From: Campylobacterales bacterium
GTDB taxonomy: Bacteria > Campylobacterota > Campylobacteria > Campylobacterales > Hydrogenimonadaceae
Reading direction: 5' to 3'
Assembly: GCA_027067015.1 (NCBI GenBank)
Contig: JAMOMS010000192.1
Span: forward strand, 1-7,869
Length of the DNA: 7,869 bases
Shown one piece after another: positions 1 to 5,344 of this stretch (positions are counted from its first letter, which is position 1; the number at the start of each line of letters is the position of its first letter). The notes beneath the pieces are model-generated. The model saw only the letters and a list, made by a program, of their open reading frames with translations. It had not been told where the DNA came from and ran no database searches. The translations under genes were made by a program, and so were the position numbers.

Positions 1-35
1 GAGTATAGGAAGAAAATGTGGCAAAAAAAGGGCAA

Positions 36-857
36 TCAGCGGTGGTGTGGCCGGCAGGGATTGACAAAAGCGTACCGCCCGGCTTTGGCAAAAAAGGTCA
101 GAGGTGTCCTTGTCGCGCGGGCGATGCGCGCAAGGGCCCGTTTGCGGCGGGGTGAGACAGCCACGAGCATCTCGTAATCCTCGCCGGCGCACGCCATGGA
201 TTTGGGCAAAGGTTTTAAAAAGCGAAATCCCAGCCTGTTACGACCGGCCAGACGTGACAGATCGTGAAAAAGGCCGTCTGAAAGATCCATCCCGGCGCGC
301 AAATGCCTGGCGGCCCTGTAGACAAAAGCGCCTCTTAAAACGGGATGAACGAAACGGGAGCGGGGCGAGACCCCACTGCCGCCAAAGAGTCTGCGCAAAG
401 CCTTTGCCGCTCTCCCCGGTGAGCCGGTATAAGCCAGCCAGTCTCCTACCTTTATGCCGTCTCGGCGCAGTGGACGGGGGCAATCGGCCAAAACCGTTAC
501 GGAGATCTCCAGCTTTTGGCCCGCCACCGTATCGCCCCCCACGATCCGCACCCCAAAAGTCTTAGCCGTCTCATACAGGCCCTCGGCCAATTCTCTCATC
601 TGCTTTTTTGTCATATCGGGCGGCAGGGCCACGCTAAGAAGCGCGTAGCGGGGTTTGGCGTTCATGGCCACGGCGTCAGAGAGGTTCACCAGCATCGCTT
701 TACGGCCAATCTCATACGGGCTCAGCCACCCCCGCCTAAAGTGCACATCTTCCATAAAAGCGTCCTGGCTCACGCACATATTACCTAATATGGCTCCATC
801 GTCGCCAATCGCTTTGTCAAAACTGAATTGTCGAATGAAATAGGCTTCTTTGTCCAT
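36..857 (-). CDS. thiL: Thiamine-monophosphate kinase (ThiL)
   Basis: ThiL phosphorylates thiamine monophosphate to thiamine diphosphate with ATP and Mg2+ in the cytoplasm, the last step of cofactor synthesis. The 273-residue product shows the family motifs in order: IGDDGA (17-22), DAFMEDVHF (32-40), NLSDAVAMNAKP (58-69), GGDT (107-110), MDLSDGLFHDL (190-200) and GEDYEML (225-231). The Asp-rich motifs bind Mg-ATP in this AIR-synthetase-like fold. It is shorter than the roughly 320 residues of enterobacterial ThiL; a compact form is, as I recall, usual in Campylobacterota. ATG 857 is the first possible ATG because an in-frame TAA lies four codons upstream, and the N-terminus MDKE fits the family. 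No Shine-Dalgarno precedes it and a -10 box sits 8 bases upstream, so the mRNA may be leaderless. The gene diverges from the Sdh operon. It ends at TGA 36-38; the remaining 35 bases to the window edge are too short to assign. Confidence 0.93.
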   Translation of the reverse strand: MDKEAYFIRQFSFDKAIGDDGAILGNMCVSQDAFMEDVHFRRGWLSPYEIGRKAMLVNLSDAVAMNAKPRYALLSVALPPDMTKKQMRELAEGLYETAKTFGVRIVGGDTVAGQKLEISVTVLADCPRPLRRDGIKVGDWLAYTGSPGRAAKALRRLFGGSGVSPRSRFVHPVLRGAFVYRAARHLRAGMDLSDGLFHDLSRLAGRNRLGFRFLKPLPKSMACAGEDYEMLVAVSPRRKRALARIARATRTPLTFFAKAGRYAFVNPCRPHHR

Positions 858-865
858 GATACGCG

Positions 866-871
866 ATTATA
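866..871 (-). promoter_or_regulatory. Predicted -10 box of thiL
   Basis: On the minus strand the hexamer is a consensus TATAAT. No convincing -35 hexamer lies 16-18 bases upstream. The last base of the box is 8 bases before the thiL ATG, so the expected transcript start (about 859) is only about 2 bases from the start codon. The box is seen in the sequence; its use is inferred. Confidence 0.5.
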
Positions 872-915
872 GCGCAAAGAGTGCCTCCAATGGTAACATT
901 GTCCCATGGCAAAAG

Positions 916-927
916 CCCGTATACGGG
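916..927. promoter_or_regulatory. Perfect 12-base palindrome in the divergent thiL/sdhA region
   Basis: CCCGTATACGGG is its own reverse complement. Its centre is about 50 bases upstream of the predicted sdhA transcript start and just upstream of where a -35 would lie. This is a place where a dimeric regulator could act on sdhA, or on both divergent genes. No known regulator consensus was recognised, and the symmetry is the only evidence. Confidence 0.3.
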
Positions 928-958
928 GCGGGTTAAACTCTTTTATAAACTTTCTTTG

Positions 959-964
959 TATAAT
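959..964 (+). promoter_or_regulatory. Predicted -10 box of the sdhABE operon
   Basis: A consensus TATAAT is preceded by a T-rich stretch (941-957) and has no recognisable TTGACA-like -35. Campylobacterota housekeeping promoters commonly look like this. Transcription would start near 971, giving a leader of about 44 bases before the sdhA ATG. The leader holds only a weak 4-base hairpin (976-979 with 986-989). Confidence 0.6.
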
Positions 965-1014
965 TCAAGCATATTGGCGTTTATGCGCCCATGCCAAAAA
1001 AAGGATGCGTCTAC

Positions 1015-2733
1015 ATGAGTGTACAGATACATAATTATGATGTCGTGATCGTCGGTGCCGGTCTGGCCGGCCTGGCCGCCGCGCGCGAGCTTCAGCGGGC
1101 GGGCAAGCGGGTTGCCGTCCTCACCAAACTCCACCCCCTGCGTAGCCACTCCGGCGCCGCCCAGGGCGGTGTCAACGCCGCGTTGGCCGAGGATGACGAT
1201 ATTGAACTGCATATGTTTGACACCGTCAAGGGTTCAGACTACCTGGCCGACCAGGACGCCGTGGAGCTGATGTGTAACAAGGCCCCCGAAACGATCCGCT
1301 GGATCGCCAACATGGGCGCGGCCTTCAGCCGAAAAGCCGACGGCACCATCGCCCAGCGCCCCTTCGGCGGTCAGTCCAAACCCCGCGCCTGCTACGCCAA
1401 AGACCGCACGGGTCTGACACTGCTTCAAACCATCTACGAGCAGTGCGAGCGTGAAAACGTCACCTTTTTTGACGAGTGGTACGTCGCCGACATCGTCTAC
1501 CGCGACGGTGTGGTCAGCGGCGCGGTGGCCTACAACATCCGCAACCTTGAGCCGGCCATCTTCGCCGCCAAGGCGGTGATGTTCGCCACCGGCGGTTACG
1601 CCCGCTCCTTTAAAATCAGCTCCAACGCCCACGCCAATACCGGCGACGGCCTCTCCATTGTCGCCCGCCACGGCCTGCCGCTGGAGGATATGGAGTTTGT
1701 GCAGTTCCACCCCACCGGCCTGGCCGGAAGCGGTATTCTCATCTCCGAAGCGGCCCGGGGTGAGGGCGGACGCCTTTATAACTCCAAGGGTGAGCGCTTT
1801 ATGGAAAAATACGCCCCCGAAAAGATGGAGCTGGCCCCCCGCGACGTGGTCAGCCGCGCCATTACCAAAGAGATTCTTGAAGGCCGCGGCGTGGGCCCCA
1901 ACAAAGACGCCGTCGCCATCGACCTGACGCATCTTGGCGAAGAGATCATCATGGAGCGCCTCCCCGAACTGCGGGATCTTGCCATCACCTTCCTGGGACA
2001 GGACATGATCAAAGAGCCCATCCACATCGCCGCCACGGCCCACTACTCCATGGGCGGCATTCCCGTGGATATTGACGGCCATGTGCGCAAAAATCCCGAC
2101 GAGATCGTTCGCGGCTTCTACGCCGCCGGCGAGTGCGCGTGTGTCAGCGTACACGGCGCCAACCGTCTGGGCGCCAACTCTTTGCTTGAAGCCCTCTTCT
2201 TCGGTCGCCACGTGGGCAAACATATTGCCGAAGACCTCGACAACAACCTCTTTGAAGAGCCCAAAGTAAGCGAAGCCGACGCTCAGACCATGCTGGATGA
2301 GATCGCCTTCTGCCTCAACAACAACGGCGACGAGCGCGTGCCCGAGCTTCGCAAGGAACTGCAAGAGAGCATGACCGCCAACGCCGGTGTCTTCCGCACC
2401 GAAGAGACCATGCTCAAACAGCGCGAGATTCTCAAAGACCTGCGGGCCCGCTACAAAAAGATCCGCATCGACGACAAGAGCAAAACCTTCAACACCGACC
2501 TTCAGGAAGCGATCGAGTTTGGCCATATGCTCGATTACTCCACCTTCATCGTCGAAGGGGCCATCGCCCGCAAAGAGAGCCGGGGCGCGCACTACCGGGA
2601 AGATTACCCCACGCGAGACGACAAAAACTTCCTCAAACACACCTTCGCCACCATGGACAAGGAAGGCAACGTCTCCATCGGATACGCCGATGTCACCCTT
2701 GGCAAATTCGAGCCGCAAGAGCGAAAATATTAA
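1015..2733 (+). CDS. sdhA: Succinate dehydrogenase/fumarate reductase flavoprotein subunit (SdhABE type)
   Basis: This catalytic subunit interconverts succinate and fumarate at FAD. The 572 residues begin with a dinucleotide-binding GAGLAG (14-19). His45 in RSHSGAAQGG is the expected site of covalent FAD attachment. Active-site residues line up with E. coli FrdA: His232 (FHPTG), Glu245 and Arg248 (SEAARGEGG), Arg276 (APRDVVSR), His343 (HYSMGG) and Arg384 (ANRLGANSLLEA). The C-terminus carries the family's REDYPTRDD stretch. ATG 1015 is chosen over ATG 991 because AAGGA at about 1000-1004 is correctly spaced for 1015 and nothing precedes 991. The protein starts directly at the FAD domain with no twin-arginine leader, unlike periplasmic MfrA of Wolinella and Campylobacter, so a cytoplasmic enzyme is inferred. 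It is first in the operon with sdhB and sdhE. Sequence alone does not fix the physiological direction, and databases may call it FrdA. Confidence 0.95.
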   Translation: MSVQIHNYDVVIVGAGLAGLAAARELQRAGKRVAVLTKLHPLRSHSGAAQGGVNAALAEDDDIELHMFDTVKGSDYLADQDAVELMCNKAPETIRWIANMGAAFSRKADGTIAQRPFGGQSKPRACYAKDRTGLTLLQTIYEQCERENVTFFDEWYVADIVYRDGVVSGAVAYNIRNLEPAIFAAKAVMFATGGYARSFKISSNAHANTGDGLSIVARHGLPLEDMEFVQFHPTGLAGSGILISEAARGEGGRLYNSKGERFMEKYAPEKMELAPRDVVSRAITKEILEGRGVGPNKDAVAIDLTHLGEEIIMERLPELRDLAITFLGQDMIKEPIHIAATAHYSMGGIPVDIDGHVRKNPDEIVRGFYAAGECACVSVHGANRLGANSLLEALFFGRHVGKHIAEDLDNNLFEEPKVSEADAQTMLDEIAFCLNNNGDERVPELRKELQESMTANAGVFRTEETMLKQREILKDLRARYKKIRIDDKSKTFNTDLQEAIEFGHMLDYSTFIVEGAIARKESRGAHYREDYPTRDDKNFLKHTFATMDKEGNVSIGYADVTLGKFEPQERKY

Positions 2734-2742
2734 GGATTGGGT

Positions 2743-3726
2743 ATGAGCACTGAACGCATCACAAAAAAGATCACTTTCAAAACCTTCCGCTTCAACGCGG
2801 AAACCGACTACCTGCCCTACTTTAAGACCTATGAGATGGAAGTGGGCAAGGATGAGCTGGTTCTGGACATTCTCAACCGCATCAAATGGGAGTTTGACGG
2901 CAGTTTCAGCTATCGCCGAAGCTGTCGCCACGGCATCTGCGGCGCCTGCGCCATCAAGGTCAACGGCAAGCCGGTGCTTTCTTGTAAACAAAACGTCTGG
3001 GAACTGCTGGAGATTTTCAAAACCGACACCCTTTTACTTGAGCCCCAGAACAAAGGGCGCGCCGTCAAAGATATGATTATCGACCGAAGTGATTTCTGGG
3101 AAAAGCACGCCAAACTCAAACCCTACCTTGAGGCCGAGATTGACGAGCATCCCGAAGAGGAGATCCGCGTCTCGCCCAAAGAGGCCGAAGCCCTGCTGGA
3201 GGCCGACTACTGTATCCAGTGCGGCAGTTGTTACTACGCCTGCCCCGTGGTGGAGGTTAACGAAGAGTATTTCGGCCCCGCGCAGTTTGCCAAAGCCTAC
3301 CGTTTCAACGCCGACGTGCGCGACAACGCCAAAACCGAGCGCCTGGAAAAGGTACGGGAGATGGGCCCCGGCGTATGGGATTGCGTGAAGTGTATGGAGT
3401 GCGCCGAAGCGTGCCCCAAAGATGTCAATCCCATTGAAAAGATCACCAAGCTCCACAATCAACTCTTTGAAGAGGGGCTGGCGCAAGATAATGTGGCCAC
3501 CCGCCACGCCGTGGGCTTCAAACACTCCATCGTCAAACACGGCATTCTTGACGAAGGGGAGCTGGTGCGCTACTCCGAAGGTAATATCGGCGTGCTCAAA
3601 CACCTGCCCGAAGCCATCGCAATGTTCAAAAAGGGCAAGATCATCATGCCCTGGAATATGCCCAAATCCAAAAATCTCGACGAGATCCAGACCCTGGTCA
3701 AATCCTCGTCGAAAGTCAAATTTTAA
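2743..3726 (+). CDS. sdhB: Succinate dehydrogenase/fumarate reductase iron-sulfur subunit, non-classical
   Basis: This subunit passes electrons between the FAD subunit and the quinone- or thiol-reactive partner. The 327-residue protein has a plant-type [2Fe-2S] domain with Cys61, 66, 69 and 81. A dicluster domain follows, with Cys157, 160, 163 and 167, then Cys214, 217, 220 and 224, each set followed by Pro. Cys217 is an extra cysteine where [3Fe-4S] enzymes have a non-cysteine, so a second [4Fe-4S] cluster is expected. About 90 residues follow the last cluster, against a short tail in the roughly 240-residue classical SdhB; this part resembles the HdrC-like tail of SdhE-linked enzymes. ATG 2743 has AAGGA six bases upstream, and that Shine-Dalgarno overlaps the sdhA stop codon. 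An in-frame TTG at 2737 is less likely. Nine bases separate it from sdhA and twelve from sdhE, which implies co-transcription. Confidence 0.95.
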   Translation: MSTERITKKITFKTFRFNAETDYLPYFKTYEMEVGKDELVLDILNRIKWEFDGSFSYRRSCRHGICGACAIKVNGKPVLSCKQNVWELLEIFKTDTLLLEPQNKGRAVKDMIIDRSDFWEKHAKLKPYLEAEIDEHPEEEIRVSPKEAEALLEADYCIQCGSCYYACPVVEVNEEYFGPAQFAKAYRFNADVRDNAKTERLEKVREMGPGVWDCVKCMECAEACPKDVNPIEKITKLHNQLFEEGLAQDNVATRHAVGFKHSIVKHGILDEGELVRYSEGNIGVLKHLPEAIAMFKKGKIIMPWNMPKSKNLDEIQTLVKSSSKVKF

Positions 3727-3738
3727 GGGGGAACGACA

Positions 3739-4620
3739 ATGGCAGAACTCAAATACGCACTCTATACCGGATGTACGGCACGGGAGTCTACCCCCGAACT
3801 ACTGATGTCGACCCTCGCGGTCGCCGAAAAACTGGGCATTGAACTGGTACTGCTTGATGAGGCGAGCTGTTGCGGCGCCAGCCACTTGCAGGATTTTGAC
3901 GATTTCCTCTCCCTGGTGCTCAACGCCCGCAACATCTGCTACGCCGAAAAGCTTGAACTGCCGATGATTACCATCTGTAACACCTGCCAGCTCAACACCG
4001 CCATGACCAAAGAGCGCCTCGATAACGACGACGACCTCAAATCACAGGTCAACGAGAAGCTGGCCGAAGTGGGTCTGGAGTACAAAGGCACCAGCAGTGT
4101 CCGCCACTTTTTGTATGCGCTGATTGACGATTACGGCCTGGACAAACTGGCCGAAAAGGTGGAAAAACCCCTCAGTGACTTCAACGTAGCCGCGTTCTAC
4201 GGATGTCACAATATCCGGCCCAGCCACCTGCACACCGAGCAAAACGGCAGTGAAGAGAACCCCTACAACCCCACCTCTCTTGATCGGCTCATTGAAGCGC
4301 TTCAGGGCAAAAGCGTTGACTATGAGAGCAAAAACAAGTGTTGCGGCTTCCACGCCGACTTGCAGGCCCCCAAAACGGCCAACCGCCTCACGGGTACAGC
4401 CCTGCTGGACGCCATGGACAACGACGCGGACATGATGGTAACCCCTTGCCCCCTCTGTCATCTGAACATGGATGTCAAGCAACACGCCGTAGCCAAAGAG
4501 ATGGGACGCGACATCGCCATGCCGGTTCTGCACCTTCCCCAGCTCATCGGCCTGGCACTGGGTATTGAGCCCCAAAAACTCGGCCTTCAACACAACGTCG
4601 CTGACGTAACATTTGTTTAA
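3739..4620 (+). CDS. sdhE: SdhE-type CCG-domain subunit (heterodisulfide reductase subunit B-like)
   Basis: This is the third subunit of non-classical succinate dehydrogenase/fumarate reductase and is homologous to HdrB and the C-terminal part of archaeal TfrB. The 293 residues hold two complete cysteine-rich CCG domains. The first has Cys12, Cys44-Cys45 and Cys80/Cys83; the second has Cys156, Cys201-Cys202 and Cys237/Cys240 (CPLC). In HdrB such domains bind an unusual Fe-S cluster at the disulfide site, and in SdhE-type enzymes this subunit is thought to contact the membrane and quinone. No transmembrane helix is evident, so peripheral attachment is inferred. A GGGGGA Shine-Dalgarno lies six bases before the ATG. 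It is the last gene of the operon; no classical SdhC/D or SdhF gene follows. It is often annotated sdhC or 'CoB-CoM heterodisulfide reductase'. It is unrelated to the flavinylation factor also called SdhE. Confidence 0.92.
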   Translation: MAELKYALYTGCTARESTPELLMSTLAVAEKLGIELVLLDEASCCGASHLQDFDDFLSLVLNARNICYAEKLELPMITICNTCQLNTAMTKERLDNDDDLKSQVNEKLAEVGLEYKGTSSVRHFLYALIDDYGLDKLAEKVEKPLSDFNVAAFYGCHNIRPSHLHTEQNGSEENPYNPTSLDRLIEALQGKSVDYESKNKCCGFHADLQAPKTANRLTGTALLDAMDNDADMMVTPCPLCHLNMDVKQHAVAKEMGRDIAMPVLHLPQLIGLALGIEPQKLGLQHNVADVTFV

Positions 4621-4627
4621 TATGACT

Positions 4628-4729
4628 CACTACATGGGCAAAGCCCATGTAGTGGCAGGGACTACCGTCCCCTGCACCCCTCTAAAGCTACGAAAACTTT
4701 GTTTTCGGGAAGATAGTGCTTGCACTATC
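4628..4729. repeat. Array of four consecutive hairpins, REP-like palindromic element
   Basis: Four inverted repeats follow each other within about 100 bases, starting 7 bases after the sdhE stop. Hairpin 1 (4628-4654) has a perfect 12-base stem, CACTACATGGGC, around an AAA loop. Hairpin 2 (4655-4675) pairs GCAGGGAC with GTCCCCTGC, with one bulged C, and begins directly after hairpin 1. Hairpin 3 (4691-4707) has a perfect 7-base stem, CGAAAAC, with loop TTT. Hairpin 4 (4712-4729) has a perfect 8-base stem, GATAGTGC, with a TT centre. GTAG at 4649-4652 precedes hairpin 2 closely, recalling the GTAG guide of REP palindromes processed by RAYT transposases. None of the hairpins has the U-tract of an intrinsic terminator. 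The folds are seen in the sequence. Whether this is an interspersed repeat, an mRNA-stabilising 3' structure or a small RNA is not determined. Confidence 0.65.
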
Positions 4730-4833
4730 GGAAAATCTAACATAGTAAACTGAACATCTTCAACCCGTATTTCTTATTATATTCTTAATCAGTTGATCAA
4801 TTCAGAGAAAATTTATCTCATTTAACCGCAATT

Positions 4834-4842
4834 TGCTACAAT
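4834..4842 (+). promoter_or_regulatory. Predicted extended -10 promoter of the superoxide reductase gene
   Basis: TGC followed directly by TACAAT forms a good extended -10 in an AT-rich stretch (4741-4862) with no clear -35. Transcription would start near 4849, leaving a leader of about 25 bases that includes the strong Shine-Dalgarno. An 8-base palindrome, TTGATCAA, lies upstream at 4793-4800. It matches no full operator consensus and is noted only as a possible site. Confidence 0.5.
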
Positions 4843-4873
4843 ACTTCCAAACCAAATTCAAAAAGGAGGCACT

Positions 4874-5260
4874 ATGCCCAAGATTAACCGATATGTCGAC
4901 ATCGACACCGTAGAACGCGAAGCCAAAAAAGATTACATCGACCGCCACTCCCCCTTCATTCACTGTGAAAGCAGTGCGAAAGCGGGCGAGAAGTTTGCCG
5001 TCACCGTCAAAATGGGTAACGAATACAGCCACCCGGATGATTTTGACCACTACATCGCCTATATTCAACTCTTCAACGGCGAAACCCTGCTGGCTCAGGC
5101 CAACTTTACCCCCGGTGCCCTGGGCAACCAGAAAAGCCACGCCGAAGTAACTTTTAACATCATTCCTACCGGCAATAAGCTCAAACTGACCGCCATGGCC
5201 TACTGCACCAAGCACGGACTATGGGAGAGCGATCCGGTCGAAGTGACCGTCGAAGGCTAA
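4874..5260 (+). CDS. Superoxide reductase, neelaredoxin type (class II)
   Basis: This enzyme reduces superoxide to hydrogen peroxide without making oxygen, as is common in anaerobes and microaerophiles, and acts in the cytoplasm. The 128 residues carry the full square-pyramidal iron site: His25 (DRHSPF), His53 (SHPDDFDH), His59, Cys111 and His114 (the CTKHGLW signature). The rubredoxin-like desulforedoxin domain of two-iron desulfoferrodoxins is absent, so this is the one-iron class. An N-terminal extension of about 20 residues precedes the first ligand. The usual Glu-Lys pair before the first His is Asp23-Arg24 here. The start is secure: AAGGAGG ends four bases before the ATG. It is a single-gene unit with its own promoter and terminator. 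Its electron donor is not encoded here. SoxZ, also a small beta-sandwich protein, was considered but does not fit the five iron ligands. Confidence 0.92.
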   Translation: MPKINRYVDIDTVEREAKKDYIDRHSPFIHCESSAKAGEKFAVTVKMGNEYSHPDDFDHYIAYIQLFNGETLLAQANFTPGALGNQKSHAEVTFNIIPTGNKLKLTAMAYCTKHGLWESDPVEVTVEG

Positions 5261-5268
5261 CTTGTTAA

Positions 5269-5295
5269 AGAGCGGCTTTGGCCGCTCTCTTTTTC
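5269..5295 (+). terminator. Intrinsic terminator after the superoxide reductase gene
   Basis: A perfect 8-base stem, AGAGCGGC with GCCGCTCT, closes a TTTG loop and is followed by C and a run of five T (5290-5294). It begins eight bases after the stop codon. It separates the superoxide reductase transcript from the glycosylase gene downstream. Confidence 0.9.
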
Positions 5296-5303
5296 TCACA
5301 AAA

Positions 5304-5323
5304 TTTAACCCCTTTTTAACCCC
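5304..5323 (+). promoter_or_regulatory. 11-base-phased direct repeat before the glycosylase gene
   Basis: TTTAACCCC occurs at 5304-5312 and again at 5315-5323, a period of 11 bases or one helical turn. It covers the -35 zone of the predicted promoter, and tandem half-sites of this spacing are typical of OmpR-family response regulators. The repeat is seen directly; an operator role is inferred, and chance similarity of two AT-then-C runs is possible. Confidence 0.35.
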
Positions 5324-5331
5324 ATTTCACC

Positions 5332-5337
5332 TACACT
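5332..5337 (+). promoter_or_regulatory. Possible -10 box of the glycosylase gene
   Basis: TACACT lies 7 bases before the ATG at 5345. If used, transcription would start at about 5344 and the message would be essentially leaderless, which fits the absence of a properly spaced Shine-Dalgarno. It is a weak match and depends on the assumed start codon. Confidence 0.35.
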
Positions 5338-5344
5338 TAGGGCC

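Noticed and set aside
1..35. Start of a further minus-strand gene after thiL
   Set aside because: Two minus-strand frames are open toward the edge and one is hydrophobic, but there is no ATG or Shine-Dalgarno, and 35 bases cannot support an assignment. A truD gene is a common neighbour of thiL in this phylum but could not be matched.
991..1014. ATG 991 as the start of sdhA, adding eight residues
   Set aside because: No ribosome-binding site precedes it, while ATG 1015 has a well-placed AAGGA and gives an N-terminus that starts at the FAD-binding strand as in homologues.
1234..2991. A 585-codon open frame on the minus strand opposite sdhA and the start of sdhB
   Set aside because: It mirrors a strongly conserved flavoprotein gene and is Val/Gly/Ala/Phe-rich with no domain, no Shine-Dalgarno and no family resemblance. 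Strong C/G third-base bias in the sense gene removes antisense stops and produces such frames.
3034..3603. Long minus-strand open frame opposite sdhB, and a similar one at 4042-4593 opposite sdhE
   Set aside because: Both lie wholly inside genes with complete cysteine motifs and show the same antisense composition. They are explained by codon bias.
4628..4675. Hairpins 1 and 2 as the intrinsic terminator of the sdhABE operon
   Set aside because: The stems are strong, but what follows is GCAGGG or ACCCC rather than a T-run, so a standard intrinsic terminator is not supported. A 3'-end stabilising role remains possible.
4793..4800. TTGATCAA as an FNR/CRP-type operator for the superoxide reductase gene
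   Set aside because: It has the half-site letters but lacks the four-base spacer of an FNR site, and the flanks show little further symmetry. An 8-base palindrome is expected by chance at this AT content.
4874..5260. SoxZ-like thiosulfate-oxidation carrier
   Set aside because: The length and beta-rich character are similar, but the His25, His53, His59, Cys111 and His114 iron ligands and the HGLW signature identify a superoxide reductase.
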